A stretch of DNA of 64,000 nucleotides from Acanthacorydalis orientalis (GCA_034766995.1 CM068317.1:23579501-23643500), one strand, 5' to 3'. Positions 25,385 to 41,160 are shown, counted from the stretch's first letter. Made by a program: numbers and translations. Notes: generated from the letters alone by a model not told the origin.

Positions 25385-26010
25385 TTATTTCTGGATTTTT
25401 CGTTTGAACTCCGCCCACAAATTTTCAGTTGGACGATTTCAGATGATTGGAGGAGACAAGGAGTTTCCGTAACTTTAGAATAATTGCATAGAAGACATTC
25501 TTGGGTTAGATAAGCTTTATGCTTGAGATGATTATCTTGATAGAATATGTAATGGTTTGGGATTTCCAAACGGGTCGTATTCACTTCATGTTCCGCTTTA
25601 CAATATTGTTGTACTTGAATTTGTCTATAAAATGGAGCGTCACAACATCGAAAACTGAAAATCAATTTCATTTCATAATTAATCTCAACTACTGTATTTG
25701 AACGTAGGTTGAATATTTCGTACAATCAATCATTCGTTTGATTTTATCCAAATCAGTTGCTTCCCGTTAGATTGAAACATGTTAAACTTGCTCTCGTCTG
25801 TAAAAATTATATGCTTCCAAGAATCAAAAGTGCAGTTTTGGTAGTTAAATCAAATTTGCACTTTTTGATTCATTACTTTATAGTGAACGAATACAATGAC
25901 AGTAACGGTACCTCGTGCCAACACTAAATGAAAAAGTGTGTATTCTTTGATGCTAATGCGCTGTTTTAAAATTTTTTCTTGCTTTACAATGCAATCTAGA
26001 AAATAGTGTA
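25385..26010 (-). mobile_element. Tc1-like transposase remnant
   Basis: The minus strand reads, in shifting frames, IIFTDESKFNMFQSNGKQ (first catalytic Asp motif TDESKF, typical of Tc1), HYIFYQDNHLKHKAYLTQE (second Asp motif QDN-PKH) and a degenerate SSEIVQLKICGRSSNEKSRNK that matches SPDLNPIENLWAELKRKIRNK one frame off. Order and spacing fit the C-terminal two-thirds of a Tc1 transposase. Several stops are present; the inverted repeats were not identified. Confidence 0.75.
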
Positions 26011-26049
26011 AACTGAAATGATACAAATTAAGGTCTGAGTGTATATATA

Positions 26050-26584
26050 GTGGAATCCACTTATTTACTTAACAATAACCGATCGATAACATTAAACTGA
26101 GGATAAAAAATTGTCATTATCGAACCTCAATTGATTTCAAACAATTATGATATTTTATACAGTCTTCTGAACTCAACAGATTGCAAAATCAAAGTAGAGA
26201 AATCGCAACAGGATACATAATAAGGCACATTTTTATCCCCATTCACTGTAACAATATGTTTTGAAAAGATAAAAGGTACGCTACATGAAAAGATGAATTG
26301 ATGTATTTTTTAAGAATTCTTGTCATGCACTTAGGTAAAAGATATAAGATTTGCTTCGGTTAAAAGTAAGTAAAATAATGTGTCCATTTAGTATGAATTT
26401 ACTAAGAATTATCATCGTTTGTCTCCAAATGTAATTATCAGAATTGATGACAATAGCCGAAGTTTGATTATAATTGGTGGATTATTTTTAACTAATTTTA
26501 TATAGAGTGTTTTGGCACCGACTGATTATGATAAAAATAGCCGATTGGATAACATTATCCGTGATTATAATAACCGGACTCCAC
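26050..26584. mobile_element. pogo/Tigger-like MITE
   Basis: The ends are inverted: GTGGAATCCACTTAT at the left and, complemented, GTGGAGTCCGGTTAT at the right, each bordered by TA. Inside, repeated CCGATT/CGATAAC and GATTATAATAACCGG motifs near the ends resemble pogo/Tigger terminal regions (GTGGAATCC, GGTTAT). About 535 bases with no transposase frame. Family assignment is by resemblance. Confidence 0.55.
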
Positions 26585-26589
26585 TATAA

Positions 26590-27915
<1,326 letters not shown>

Positions 27916-28856
27916 CCCTTTACACTCGGAGATTTTTCCTCACCTCGTCTACCAGAACTCGAACACATTTTTTAACAAAATAGCAAGGAACAAATAACTT
28001 CAAATAAAATGATATTCTTCTTCTTTGATGGCGCTACAATCCAAATCCCTCCTTGGTCTCCTCAGTGTTCTGCCTCTGGACATCCCTCTACCTAGCAGTC
28101 CTTCTCTGGTTCCTTACTCTCAACCACCCACTGCATCCTTCTCCATATTGTCTATCCATCTGAGCTTTGGTACTTCTCCCGCCCGGTTATCCATTCAAGG
28201 TCCTTTTTAGTACTCTTGAGTCCGGTATCCACTCGGTTTGATCTACCCATCGCAGGCGGAGCATTTTTATAAAGACCGATAGATTTGGTTCCTTATAGAC
28301 TTTATATAATTACAAGTGGTAGCGTATTCTTCCATATATCTCAACTGTTTCTGGCTCAAATATCCTTCTTAACTTTCTTCTTCCGGCGGTGTCCAACATT
28401 TCTGCGGTCTTAGCTGTCATGATCCACGCTTCGCCTCCATAAGATATGATATAATATGGATGAGGGTTTTATATACTCGAATTTTGGTTTTACTGAGCAC
28501 ATTTTTGGAGTTCATTATGGGAAAGAGTGCGAAATATATTCTATTTGCTCGTACTATTCGTTTTTGAACTTCTCGAAATTTCTCATTTTCACTGGTGATG
28601 TTTGATTCCGGTTGTTTGAAGTTGTTTACAACTTCGAAATTCTTATCATCAATGGTGACCTAATCTTCTCCTTCGTCTTCTACTTTGCAGCATTAGTTTG
28701 CTTTTATTCTCAAATAAAATGATACAGCATTGTAAATATTTTTTTAATCAAATGAAATTTCAAAAATAGATTTATTAATTTGTTTTTTTTTAAAAAAAAA
28801 TTATTATTTGTTGGATTTACGATGCCCCCTCAGAGAGGACAGTTGAGTGGAAAAGG
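27916..28856. mobile_element. TTAA-flanked MITE carrying a LINE insertion
   Basis: Bordered by TTAA at 27912-27915 and 28857-28860. The left end CCCTTTACACTC and the complemented right end CCTTTTCCACTC form an imperfect inverted repeat, like the other piggyBac-type MITEs here. Without the LINE (28015-28709) and one duplication copy it would be about 230 bases, the usual MITE size. No coding capacity of its own. Confidence 0.65.
28015..28709 (-). mobile_element. LINE 3' fragment with 15-base target duplication
   Basis: Flanked by the perfect duplication TCAAATAAAATGATA (28000-28014 and 28710-28724), so both boundaries are exact. The minus strand reads a LINE C-terminus: FEVVNNFKQPESNI, RVYKTLIHIISYGGEAWIMT, TAEMLDTAGRRKLRRIF, LYKVYKEPNLSVFIKMLRLR and DSRVLKRTLNG, ending with the GR-STKAQMDRQYGE block. 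The 3' end is GAAGAAGAA. It is 5' truncated and broken by several stops. This is a standard target-primed insertion product. Confidence 0.88.
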
Positions 28857-28861
28857 TTAAT

Positions 28862-32140
<3,279 letters not shown>

Positions 32141-32351
32141 TACACAGCATTGGTCACAAATATTGAACACCCCATAACTATGCACTTTTCTTCAAATATG
32201 GTTGTGATCGGTAAAAAGAAAATTGCATATGTCTAAAGGTAATTAAATTTAATTATTTATTTCAATATTATTCCCTCTCCTTCGTAGCTGTAATACGGCA
32301 GCAATTTTTTTTAGTATTGTTGCGACTAGTCTGCGACATCACTAGTAATAT

Positions 32352-33868
32352 TGTTAAAGTAGTTTGAAGCGTGTTGATGCTACGCAAGTCGATCCCGGCA
32401 CGCTTGAGCACTACAAGTCACACTCGCCAGCACGCTTGCGCATTATCAACATGCTTCAAACTACTTTAATACTTCCCCCGTTTGAGGGTGTTGAATACCC
32501 GAGTTCGCTGACCACTTCGTCTTGCCTCGGTATGAAAAAGTCTACGTCGACTTCGCTTTCTCCTCGTAGTCGTCCTCCTCCGGCAGTTCGCATAGGTCTC
32601 CGATATGCGCGGTACCGGCCATCGTTCTCGACAATCGACTTGAGACTCTGTATTCGCACTAATTCCTCCGGCCGCCATACGATTCCGATAGAGCTCCCGG
32701 ATACGGTGATCAGTCCCTGTGAGATCTGATTTGCGAACGTTCAGATGCCATCGACAAAAGCGACGAGACGTCCCAGCTACTCTATCCTTTCGAACTCGTC
32801 TCGGACAGCCCCTCGAGCAGGGAGTCATGTTGCTCTCCGCCCCCTTCTTCGACGTCGGCTGCGCCTCAATCACCATCCCAGTCACTTCCTCTCGACCACA
32901 TCGTCCAGATGTCGATCGGTTCAGCTTTCTTTCTTTGCAACTACTTATGTTTTTCTCGCATCGAGCTACCGTGAGAAGAAATTAAGAGAGGTCCGGAACT
33001 GGTCTGTACGAAGTACAATGTCATCAAGCCGAATAAGGAGAGAAGTACGTAATTCATCCGTGACGGGTGATCTGTTGACGGGTGGAGAAGCACAACAGAA
33101 ACGTAGATAAGGCGGATGATCCGAGCAAATCACAGGTAGTAGCAGAGAAGGAAGAACGAACCGATCGAGTTCTGGACGATCTGGTCGAGGGGAAGTGACT
33201 GGGATGACGACTGAGGTGCAGCCGACGTTGAAGACGAATGCGGAGAGCAACGTGACTCCTCTTCTCGAGCGGGTATCCGAGACGAGTTCGAAAGGATAGG
33301 GCAGCTGGGGTGTCTCGTCGCCTCTGTCGACGGTGCCTGGATGTTCGGATCTCACAGGGACTGAGCGCTGTGCTCGGGAGTAGCATTGCGATCGTAAAGC
33401 GTTAGCGCGAATGCAGAGGTTCGAGTCGATCGTCCAAAACGACAATCGGTGCCGCGCATGTCGAGGAGTTGTGCGAACTACCGGAGGAGGACGACGATGA
33501 GGAAGAAGCAAAGTCGACGTAGACTTTTTCATGCCGAGGCAAGACGAGGCGGTCGGTTAACTGTGGTATTCAATACCCTCCTCAAACGGGGGAAGTATTA
33601 AAATAGTTTGAAGCGTGTTGATAATGCGCAAGCGTGCCGGAGAGCGTGACTTATAGTACGGAAGCGTGACTTATAGTACGGAAGCGTCCCAGAAAGTGTA
33701 ATGCCGGGAACGACTTGAGTAGCATCACTTTTGTAGTACTTGTAAAGCCATTGTCGAACGCACTCATGATGATAAATAGTCGTGCAGAATGAAGTTAAAG
33801 AAAAACTTGTTTACTGTTCTTAGTAAATTCCCGTCCCGTATCCTCAATTACTTTGCTTTGCTCTAACA
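32352..33868 (+). mobile_element. LTR retrotransposon end with inverted (foldback) structure
   Basis: Inserted in the Tc1 left arm with 5-base duplication AATAT/AATAC (32347-32351, 33869-33873) and TGTTA...TAACA termini. On the right are an internal segment, a polypurine tract (ACGGGGGAAG, 33586-33595) and a 273-base 3' LTR (33596-33868). On the left, the first 27 bases are the LTR start; at TGAT (32375-32378) the sequence switches to the complement of the LTR (to 32471), complement of the polypurine tract (32472-32481) and complement of the internal segment. The two internal arms (about 32482-32965 and 33108-33585) are strongly similar. GC content is well above the surroundings. Open frames on both strands reflect the same broken 3' coding tail (EELCELPEEDDDEEEAKST before a stop), which I cannot assign with confidence. 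Confidence 0.8.
33596..33868 (+). repeat. 3' LTR
   Basis: Begins TATTAAAATAGTTTG directly after the polypurine tract and ends GCTCTAACA. It contains a duplicated 20-base unit (GCGTGACTTATAGTACGGAA, near 33645-33684). The 5' terminus is TATTA here but TGTTA in the outer left copy, so this copy has a point change at the conserved TG. Confidence 0.75.
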
Positions 33869-34207
33869 AATACAATTCCATTCTTCTTCAATAATAGTTT
33901 TCAATGAGTTTTTTGATGTTATTGAGTGTTCTCGTATCCTCCGCTTTAGTATTCCCCACAAGTGTTCTATTGGATTTAGATCTGGGGACTGTGCTGGTCA
34001 ATCTAACAGTTAAAAGCCATTTTCTTGAATCCACTTAACCGTGGTCGCAAATTTGTGATATCATGCATTGCCCTGTCGAATTTTAGATTATCTAGGTTTG
34101 TATTGCTAAAATTTTTACTTTGTGAGATTTGTGACATGGTGTATTGCCCTGTTAAATTTTACATTGTCCAGGTTTGTATCGCTAATTTTTTTTACTAAAC
34201 AATGGGA

Positions 34208-35147
34208 CTAGTATCGTTTTAAGGACATAAATATATTCTGTATTCACTTAAGGATAGGAAAAAAACTTCTGTTGCGCTAGCTTCTGATACATGTAAGTAA
34301 ATGCAACCAGGTATAAGTGCAAGAATGGTGAGGAGAAGGTTTGGAAAAGCTGATCTGAAAAGTTGCAAGGCCAGGAAGAAGCCATGGCTCTTAGACCAAC
34401 AGAAAACCTCCACCATTAGTGGGCTATAAGACGTCGACATTTGACTGAGGATGATTGGTTAAATGTAGTGTGGTCTGATGAGTGTAACTGTGGGGTACAA
34501 TTTAATAACATCTCTATTTGTCCATAAATACCATTAAAGATCGCCACAGAACGTTTTGAGAAACACAATGTCTTTAACAAAAAAAGTCCATTTTCAATTT
34601 ATTTTAAGGTGTTTAGTAACCCTGCTGTCTCCTATGTGAGGAGACGAATTGGTGATGAATATATGTCCGAGTGCGTGATACCTTCACAGAAGCATGGCTG
34701 AGGCAGCATTATGATTTGGGGATGCATGGCGGCCAATGTTAGCGAGGGCTGCAAGAACAGATAAAAATATATTTATGACTTTGAAACGATACTGGACCCA
34801 TTGTCAAGTAAAAAATTTAGCGATACAAGCTTGGACAATGTAAAATTTAACAGGGTAATACACCATGTCACAAATCTGTGGCCACAATTAAGTGGATTCG
34901 AGGAAATGGCGTCGAACTGTTAGATTGGACAGTACAGTCCCCAGATTTGAACCTGATAGAGCACTTATGGGGAATACTAAAGCGGAGGATACGGGAACAC
35001 TCAATAACATCAAAAAACTCATTGAAAATTGTTATTGAGGAAGAATGGAAGAATATTACTAGTAAAGAGTATCACAGACTAGTCGTAACAATACCAAAAA
35101 AAATCGCTACCGTAATAAAAGCTAAAGTGGTAGCAATGAAATATTGA
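34208..35147 (+). pseudogene. Tc1-like transposase
   Basis: The N-terminal paired-like helix-turn-helix is only partly retained (ISARMVRRRFGKADLKS). The middle is shifted and stop-ridden; MSVTVGYNLI aligns to the DES-F region. The last 89 codons (34878-35147) form an open frame with DWTVQSPDLNLIEHLWGIL, the DDE third-acid motif (Glu of IEHLW present). The second acid is lost. Tc1 transposases cut and paste their own element at TA sites; this copy cannot be active. Confidence 0.8.
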
Positions 35148-35262
35148 AATAAATAAATTTGATTAACTTTAAACATATGTAGTTTTATGTTTACCCAAGA
35201 CAACTATATTTGAAGATAAGTGCAAAGTTATGGGGTGTTCAATATTTTTGGCTAGGGCTGTG

Positions 35263-35264
<2 letters not shown>

Positions 35265-35357
<93 letters not shown>
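35265..35357. repeat. (TA)n / (CA)n compound microsatellite
   Basis: TA blocks around a CACACA block, starting at the TA duplication of the Tc1-like element. Confidence 0.93.
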
Positions 35358-35358
<1 letters not shown>

Positions 35359-35359
35359 G

Positions 35360-36871
35360 GCATGTAGAAATTACAGTGAAGTGTGAAGTGAATTGAAACT
35401 AACAATGATGGTTGATGTGGTGTTTTATTAAAAATGACAATTTTACATAACTGTGATATTCTGTGAATATTTCTTATTTCTTCGTTAATATCAATGCATG
35501 TGGGTGAGGTAGTCAAACAAAATTTACTCGCTGATTATGTTATAATTTAATATTAATTAATGTAAAATAGCATGTTATGTTTGTAAATGAGATGCGTGGG
35601 AGTGAAGACGATTATTCGCATATACAATTCAAGATCATTCGACAGTTCAGTGAATACGTTGTGTAGGAGAATGATAAAATTTATACAGTAGCAAAATACA
35701 TGTTGGGTATTATATAACAATAATTTTTCAGTGTCTTACTCTTTGATTAAATTGTAGAATCGAACTTTAATTTTGGAACATTTTTCTCTGATTTTTACAA
35801 ATTTATGAATGATATCCAATTTTCATTTTTGTATTTTATATCAAAATGAACATTAAATTCCGTTAAAATAAAAAAAGTGATATTACTTTGTAAAAAAATA
35901 ACAATGCAAACAGTTTTTAATAACACTTTGACGCTGTCCGATTATTCAATTATTTTTAAGTGACTATGAAATTAAGAAAACACTTTTCGATCATTTTGAT
36001 TCACATACACATTCTGCATTTGATTTAATGTCGTACTTACTTAAAATTAACTATATATTTAAATTTGAAATTTGATTTTTTTTATCATATTAACAGATTT
36101 ACATCGAGTTATTTGTGATCGAACCGTATGCGAGTAACGGGGCAAGTTCGAGGAATTTGGAAAAAAAAGTATTGTAAAAAAGAGCTATAAAATTTTAACC
36201 TATACGTATTATTTAAAATAATTTGGACACAAGTTGTAGATTACTTCGCTGTATAATATTTTCTACTATTTTACTTACGCTTGTCAGTGGTTCTCAACAT
36301 TTTTGTATTTTTTAAACTTAAAAGATATGGCAATTCAAATCGAAGTATCATAATAAATCGGATTTATAATAAATTATAAACTAAATATACATGTATTTGA
36401 TTAGAAAACGAAATTTAAAAAAATACATCTTATTTTTGTATATAATTATTTTGGTGCGCTTTACAGGACTGCAGTGATAGTAGGTAGATTATGATTCAAC
36501 CACAGTTATATGTCTGTTGTTATCAGTAAAACGTTTTATTTTTTAAGTGATCTATCAAAAATATTTAGTGACATCTTCGAAAATAACTGAAAACATTTAT
36601 CACGCCGGCTCATTTTTTTAAGGTCGAAGTGTGACATATGGAAAGACATACATACGAATCATCCCTGTTTTTGACAGGGAACTCGAAAGACTCACATGTG
36701 CGTCATCCGTTGCGAATATGTTAATAATAATAATAATATTTTCAAAATGACGACGCTCACTTACTAATGTATTTTTAGGATAAGCAGTAAAAACTTTTTT
36801 CACTCTCATAAGATATTGTTATTTTTATTCAGGTATGTTAAATTTTATTATATGTATATATACATATATAC

Positions 36872-36941
<70 letters not shown>

Positions 36942-37099
36942 CAGCTTTTGGAAAACGTAGTTAGTCATAATTCTCTAGTAAGTTGTATTAATGACATTAA
37001 TTAATTACCACTTAAATATACTGTTTCACAATATGACATTGTTTAAATATATTTACAACTTAAACGATACTTATTATCAATTACAATAGCAGTTACGTG

Positions 37100-37155
<56 letters not shown>

Positions 37156-37295
37156 TTTCAAACAAGCATCTAAACTGTTTTCTTTCGTACAATCTTGTAT
37201 TTACTATTTGTATTTCTCTTTGTATAATGAATGTCAGAGGTTCCTGTTCAGCGACAGGTACCTTTGGTCGTCTGTGACCATTCGAATTTTAGTTA
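35360..37295. other. AT-rich 3' flank of the ligand gene
   Basis: No gene is visible. On the minus strand AATAAA occurs at 36844-36849 and 36824-36829, about 450 bases beyond the ligand stop codon, and could serve as poly(A) signals. (TA)n arrays lie at about 36881-36940 and 37100-37155, inside the presumed 3' UTR or just beyond it. Confidence 0.45.
37100..37155. repeat. (TA)n microsatellite
   Basis: About 54 bases of TA, roughly 140 bases downstream of the ligand gene stop codon, so probably in its 3' UTR. Confidence 0.95.
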
Positions 37296-37478
37296 TTATG
37301 TACACCAGCATTCTTGCGCAATCATATCTTTATACTTTCTGAGCGTGACTCTGTTATTATCAAGAAACAACAAGATTTGCGCTTCTAATTTTCCTGGCAC
37401 GCAGCATGTTTGGGGAATGTCTTTGTTGATACGGTGCACCAGCTGGTGGACGATTGCGTAGTTCGATTTGAAATAGTT
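37296..37478 (-). CDS. TGF-beta/BMP-family ligand, terminal coding exon
   Basis: This encodes the last 60 residues of a secreted TGF-beta-superfamily ligand, followed by TAA. It starts right after a strong 3' splice site (TTTTTTTCCCCAG). Visible family landmarks are NYAIVHQLVHRIN (the NHAIVQTLV helix of BMPs), TCCVPGKL (adjacent Cys 4 and 5, the first normally making the interchain disulfide), ILLFLDNNRVTLRKYKDMI (finger 2) and a final C-x-C. Ligands of this kind are cleaved dimers that signal through serine/threonine kinase receptors to Smads; that is family knowledge. Oddly, the near-invariant Gly between the last two Cys is Trp (ECWCT). Phase 0 matches the exon at 54717-54881. Orthology (BMP, GDF or an insect-specific paralogue) is not resolved. 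Confidence 0.93.
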   Translation of the reverse strand, partial: NYFKSNYAIVHQLVHRINKDIPQTCCVPGKLEAQILLFLDNNRVTLRKYKDMIAQECWCT

Positions 37479-37889
37479 CTGGGGAAAAAAATCATACATT
37501 AAACATAAAGATAAGTCTATGAAAGAAAATGATATGCATATGTATAGACAGTATTGACTCTTCGATTGAAATTTGTTAACGCGTTGAGTACCATTTATGC
37601 AAAATGTAAATAGTTTAAAAACTCCACATAGTACAATAATTGGGATTGGGGCAAAAACACAATAGAGGTCAATACGAAAGATAAAATGTTATTGTATTAA
37701 TTGTTATAACAAATATATTCTGCATGTTAACGTTATTTTTTATATAAACATATATTAACAGATTTTCATTACATATCTAATACAGGTTTTGTATTGCATT
37801 GTGTAAACAGTTTATTCGGTAATTATCCTGCGAAGGAGTTTACTAAATGTTAGCAATTTGAAATGTTTGCAACCTGATAAGGAATGATT

Positions 37890-38610
37890 GTATTTATCTA
37901 CTTAGAATTAATTTTAATTTTGAATATAATTTCTCTGAAGTACAACACACTTGCTCCAGCAATGTTCCAGTGCTTTTATTTCTTCCTGGAAGTCCAATTT
38001 ATTAAGATTTTCAATATAATTAATTACTTAATCTTGAACCCGCTTTCAGCTCATCATACGAAGAAAATCGTTTCCTGCCGAGGAATTTTTCGAGGTTTGG
38101 GAATAGATGGAAGTCAAGTATAGTTAAACCATCTGAATATGATGAGTGGGGTAACAATTCGTACTTCAGTTCTGTTACAATTCAAATTTATATTCGATTG
38201 ACTTTTTACTCAAGCTGGCAACTATCTTGCCAATAGTTTTTTCCATACATAATTCTTCAGTTAGGATATGAAATTCCCGTTCATCTCAGATGCCAGACAG
38301 CCTTATCAGTTCCAGACATCAGTTTTGACAATAGGTGATCCTCTAAAACAATATTGCATATTTTATTGACGATTTCTGTTGGTTTTGCACTTTTTGGGCA
38401 CCCATTACTTCGCAGGGAGTTCCTTCAAGCTTATAGGACAATGCTCATGTTTAAATTCTACAGTCCATTTTTTTATTTTTATTAATCAAGGTGCAATATT
38501 ACCCAACATATTTTACATCTCGTTACAATTTTCCGTTGGTGTTAAATATTTTTTGACAAAAAGCTTTATCACTGCACGATGTTCATTTTAAAAATACACT
38601 GATATGACAT
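37890..38610 (-). mobile_element. mariner-family remnant, internally deleted
   Basis: The minus strand starts with an N-terminal piece (NKRAVIKLFVKKYLTPTE, KKWTVEFKHEHCP, GCLASEMNGNFIS, LKNYVWKKLLARIV). It then jumps to a C-terminal piece (KYELLPHSSYS, LDFHLFPNLEKFLGRKRFSS). The second catalytic region between them is missing. LDFHLFPNLEKFLG lines up with APSDFHLFPNLKKFLG, so the third Asp survives. Terminal repeats are not certain. Confidence 0.65.
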
Positions 38611-38787
38611 TAGTCAAACAAATGTTTATAACAAACTATTTAGTAGATCGATTTAATACTTCCCACCTATTCATAAGTCAAGTATGTGGTAAGAATTTTA
38701 TATATGGTACTGACATCTATATGTCAGATAGCGAACTTCTCGAATTGTCCACGTTTTATATTTATTCATTGTTTTCATTTTTCATTA

Positions 38788-38854
<67 letters not shown>

Positions 38855-40127
38855 CGTGTACCGTCTGATAAGTATGGTAAAAAGCAAGTTAAACATAGTT
38901 TTTTTTTTTGAAAATCGACTTTAAATCTCAACATAGCTTCCATTGACAGCTGTACACTTGGTTCAGTAAGTTAGAAATTTTTTCATCCTGTCGGAAAAGT
39001 AGCTTTTCTCATAATCTGCAAAATGCGCATTAATGGCGATGACATCCTCATTCGACGAGAATTTCTTCCCACCGAGCCAAATTTTTAAGTTTAGGAAGAG
39101 AAAGAACTCGGAATGGGTCAATTCCGGAGAATAAGGTGGATTAAAAATTAATTTGAAGCATAATTCGTGCAATTTTGCCATTGTTACGGTCGATTTGTGG
39201 GACGGCACGTTGTCTTGATGAAAAAGAACTTCTTTGTGCGTCAATCTTGGCCGTTTTTGTTTCAGTTCTCCTTTTAAACGATCCAATAATGTTGCGTAAT
39301 AGGTTCCTGTTATCGTTTTTTCCTTCATTAAGTAGTCGATTAGGATAATTCTTTGGGAATCTTAAAAAACAGTGGTCATCGCCTTCCCAGCCGACAAGAC
39401 GGTCTTCGCCTTCTTCGGTGCACCTTCACCAGTCACTGTCTACTGCTTTGACTGCTACTTCGACTCAAGTGTGTAGTGGTGGATCCATGTTTCATCCACG
39501 GTGACGAATCGACGCAAAAAGGACTACGGATTGTGATTAAACATCGCCAAACACTGGGTTGAAATGTCTTTTCATGTACGTTTTTGGTCGACAGTCAACA
39601 ATCACATCATCATCCATCACACACACAACTTTTTAACATGCAATTTTTCGTATAAAATATTGTGCACTCGTTCAGTTGAGATGCCTACAGTCTCAGAAAT
39701 TTCGTGAATTTTCACTCGGAGATTTTTCATAACGATACCATGGATGTTTTCAACGATATCCGTCGTGGTGATTTCAGCTGGGCGTCCAAAGTGCGCTTCA
39801 TCTTCAGTGCATTTTGGCCACGTTTAAATTCATTTATCCAGAAATAAAGTCTTCAATGCTGGTGCAGAGTCCCATGAATTTCATTCAACTCCACTTTGAT
39901 CTTGGTGGCCGTCCACTTTTTCAAATAAAAATGTTTTATCACAGTACGGGTCATTTTTTTTCCATTTTTGCATACAATGTTCGCTTCAAACATCTGTAGA
40001 ACGTGAACAACTCATCGCTTCTGGCTGAAATTTCACCTATGCTAGTTTGAAAAGTGACACTTGATAGCCGTGATGTTACCAAATGAATGGTGACGTCATC
40101 ACATACAAATTTATCAATTGACCCTCG
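38855..40127 (-). mobile_element. decayed full-length mariner
   Basis: A 1273-base element. Its ends are CGTGTACCGTCTGATAAGTA at the left and, complemented, CGAGGGTCAATTGATAAATT at the right, with TA on each side. The minus strand reads a mariner transposase with stops: MTRTVIKHFYLKKWTATKIK, HFGRPAEITTTDIVENIH, a degenerate WVPRLLTVD, FVTVDETWIHHYTLES (first Asp intact), EVLFHQDNVPSHK (second Asp intact) and SPELTHSEFFLF, where the third catalytic Asp has become Glu. The largest intact frame is 38963-39328. Pseudogene. Confidence 0.85.
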
Positions 40128-40500
40128 TATATATAAATTATAAACGTACAACGGATAACGGTATATGGTTTGATTTTTAGCAGTAATTTGTTATCTTGTA
40201 ATACGTTAATCAGTCGTATACTACTCTGATTTTTGAAAATGAGACATATTACAATTTTTGAATTATTTATTGCACAAATGGTCTTAGCTATGGTTCAGCT
40301 ACTTGTATTCAGTTAAAGTGGGATATTATTTTTCAGTTACAAATAACAAATAATTTAAGATATACATTTTAGTAACAGCGTTTATAGCTGTAGAGTCAAT
40401 ACTATGCGCATAGTCATGAAAATATTCTGAAATTTTCAACTCATAAGCCAACTTACAAAATGTACATCTAGACGTAAAACAATATATTGTATTATTTTAA
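40128..40500. other. AT-rich spacer
   Basis: Nothing recognised; ends in TTAA (40497-40500). Confidence 0.4.
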
Positions 40501-40821
40501 CCCTCTCGCTACGACGGGCGACTATAGTCGCGCTCCACGAGACGCCATTTATGTACGACGAGTGACTATAAAAAAGTCTGTAAAGAAAGTCCATACATTT
40601 TTACACTGGACTTGCAGTTTAGATGTAGAAATGTTGTTAAGAAATTATAAATATCTTGTTTTAGAGAGAGAAAAATTCTTTGTCTTCTAAAAAGGGTCGT
40701 CAAAGTAACTGTGTTAGGTGTAAGATCTAAACCTGAACGCGGATGACCGTCCGCTCGCAATGTGAATACTTTTGGCGGGAGCGGGAGCGTTCCAGCGGAA
40801 AAAGCCGTTGTAGCGAAAGGG
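40501..40821. mobile_element. piggyBac-type MITE (TTAA-flanked)
   Basis: A 321-base element between TTAA sites (40497-40500, 40822-40825). The terminal repeats are nearly perfect: CCCTCTCGCTACGACGG and, complemented, CCCTTTCGCTACAACGG. GC is raised near both ends. The internal open frames have no recognisable product. Confidence 0.8.
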
Positions 40822-41035
40822 TTAACATGGATATGTCTAAAAACTCATTGTTAAACTTGTCGTTGTTCATTTTTACATACTTTCATTAAATATGAATAAT
40901 ATGAACAGATTAATAGTACCATATACAAGTTCGTGCACTTTTTTTTCTGAATAGAAGACCGAGTACGAGCAAAAAATAATTTACATCTCATCTATTTCAT
41001 TTAAAGTGTTAGATTCTATCTATCATCTATCTATC

Positions 41036-41038
<3 letters not shown>

Positions 41039-41083
<45 letters not shown>

Positions 41084-41109
41084 CTTATATATAAAATATA
41101 TAATATATA

Positions 41110-41158
<49 letters not shown>
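41039..41158. repeat. (TA)n microsatellite, two blocks
   Basis: Two TA blocks separated by about 30 bases of AT-rich DNA containing AAAATATATAATATA. Confidence 0.9.

Positions 41159-41160
<2 letters not shown>

Larger units (their letters stand above)
32143..35262 (+). mobile_element. palindromic Tc1-like element carrying an LTR insertion
   Basis: Ends CACAGCATTGGTCACAAATA (left) and, complemented, CACAGCCCTAGCCAAAAATA (right), with TA duplications (32141-32142, 35263-35264). The right half (34208-35150) is a decayed Tc1 transposase on plus: VRRRFGKADLKSCKARKKPW, WRPMLARAARTDK-region pieces, then ATIKWIRGNGVELLDWTVQ and SPDLNLIEHLWGILKRRIRE. The second catalytic Asp is Gly (QGNTPCH). The left arm (32143-32351 joined to 33869-34207) is an inverted copy of that same 3' region, including the SPDLNPIEHLWGIL block on minus. 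Both ends are therefore the 3' end; the genuine 5' end is missing. The left arm also has a 76-base tandem duplication (34053-34205). Confidence 0.85.

Noticed and set aside
32364..33532. Several 60-190 codon frames on both strands in the GC-rich LTR insertion
   Set aside because: They are mirror images of each other because the two arms are inverted copies; most are shadows and the true 3' coding tail is broken.
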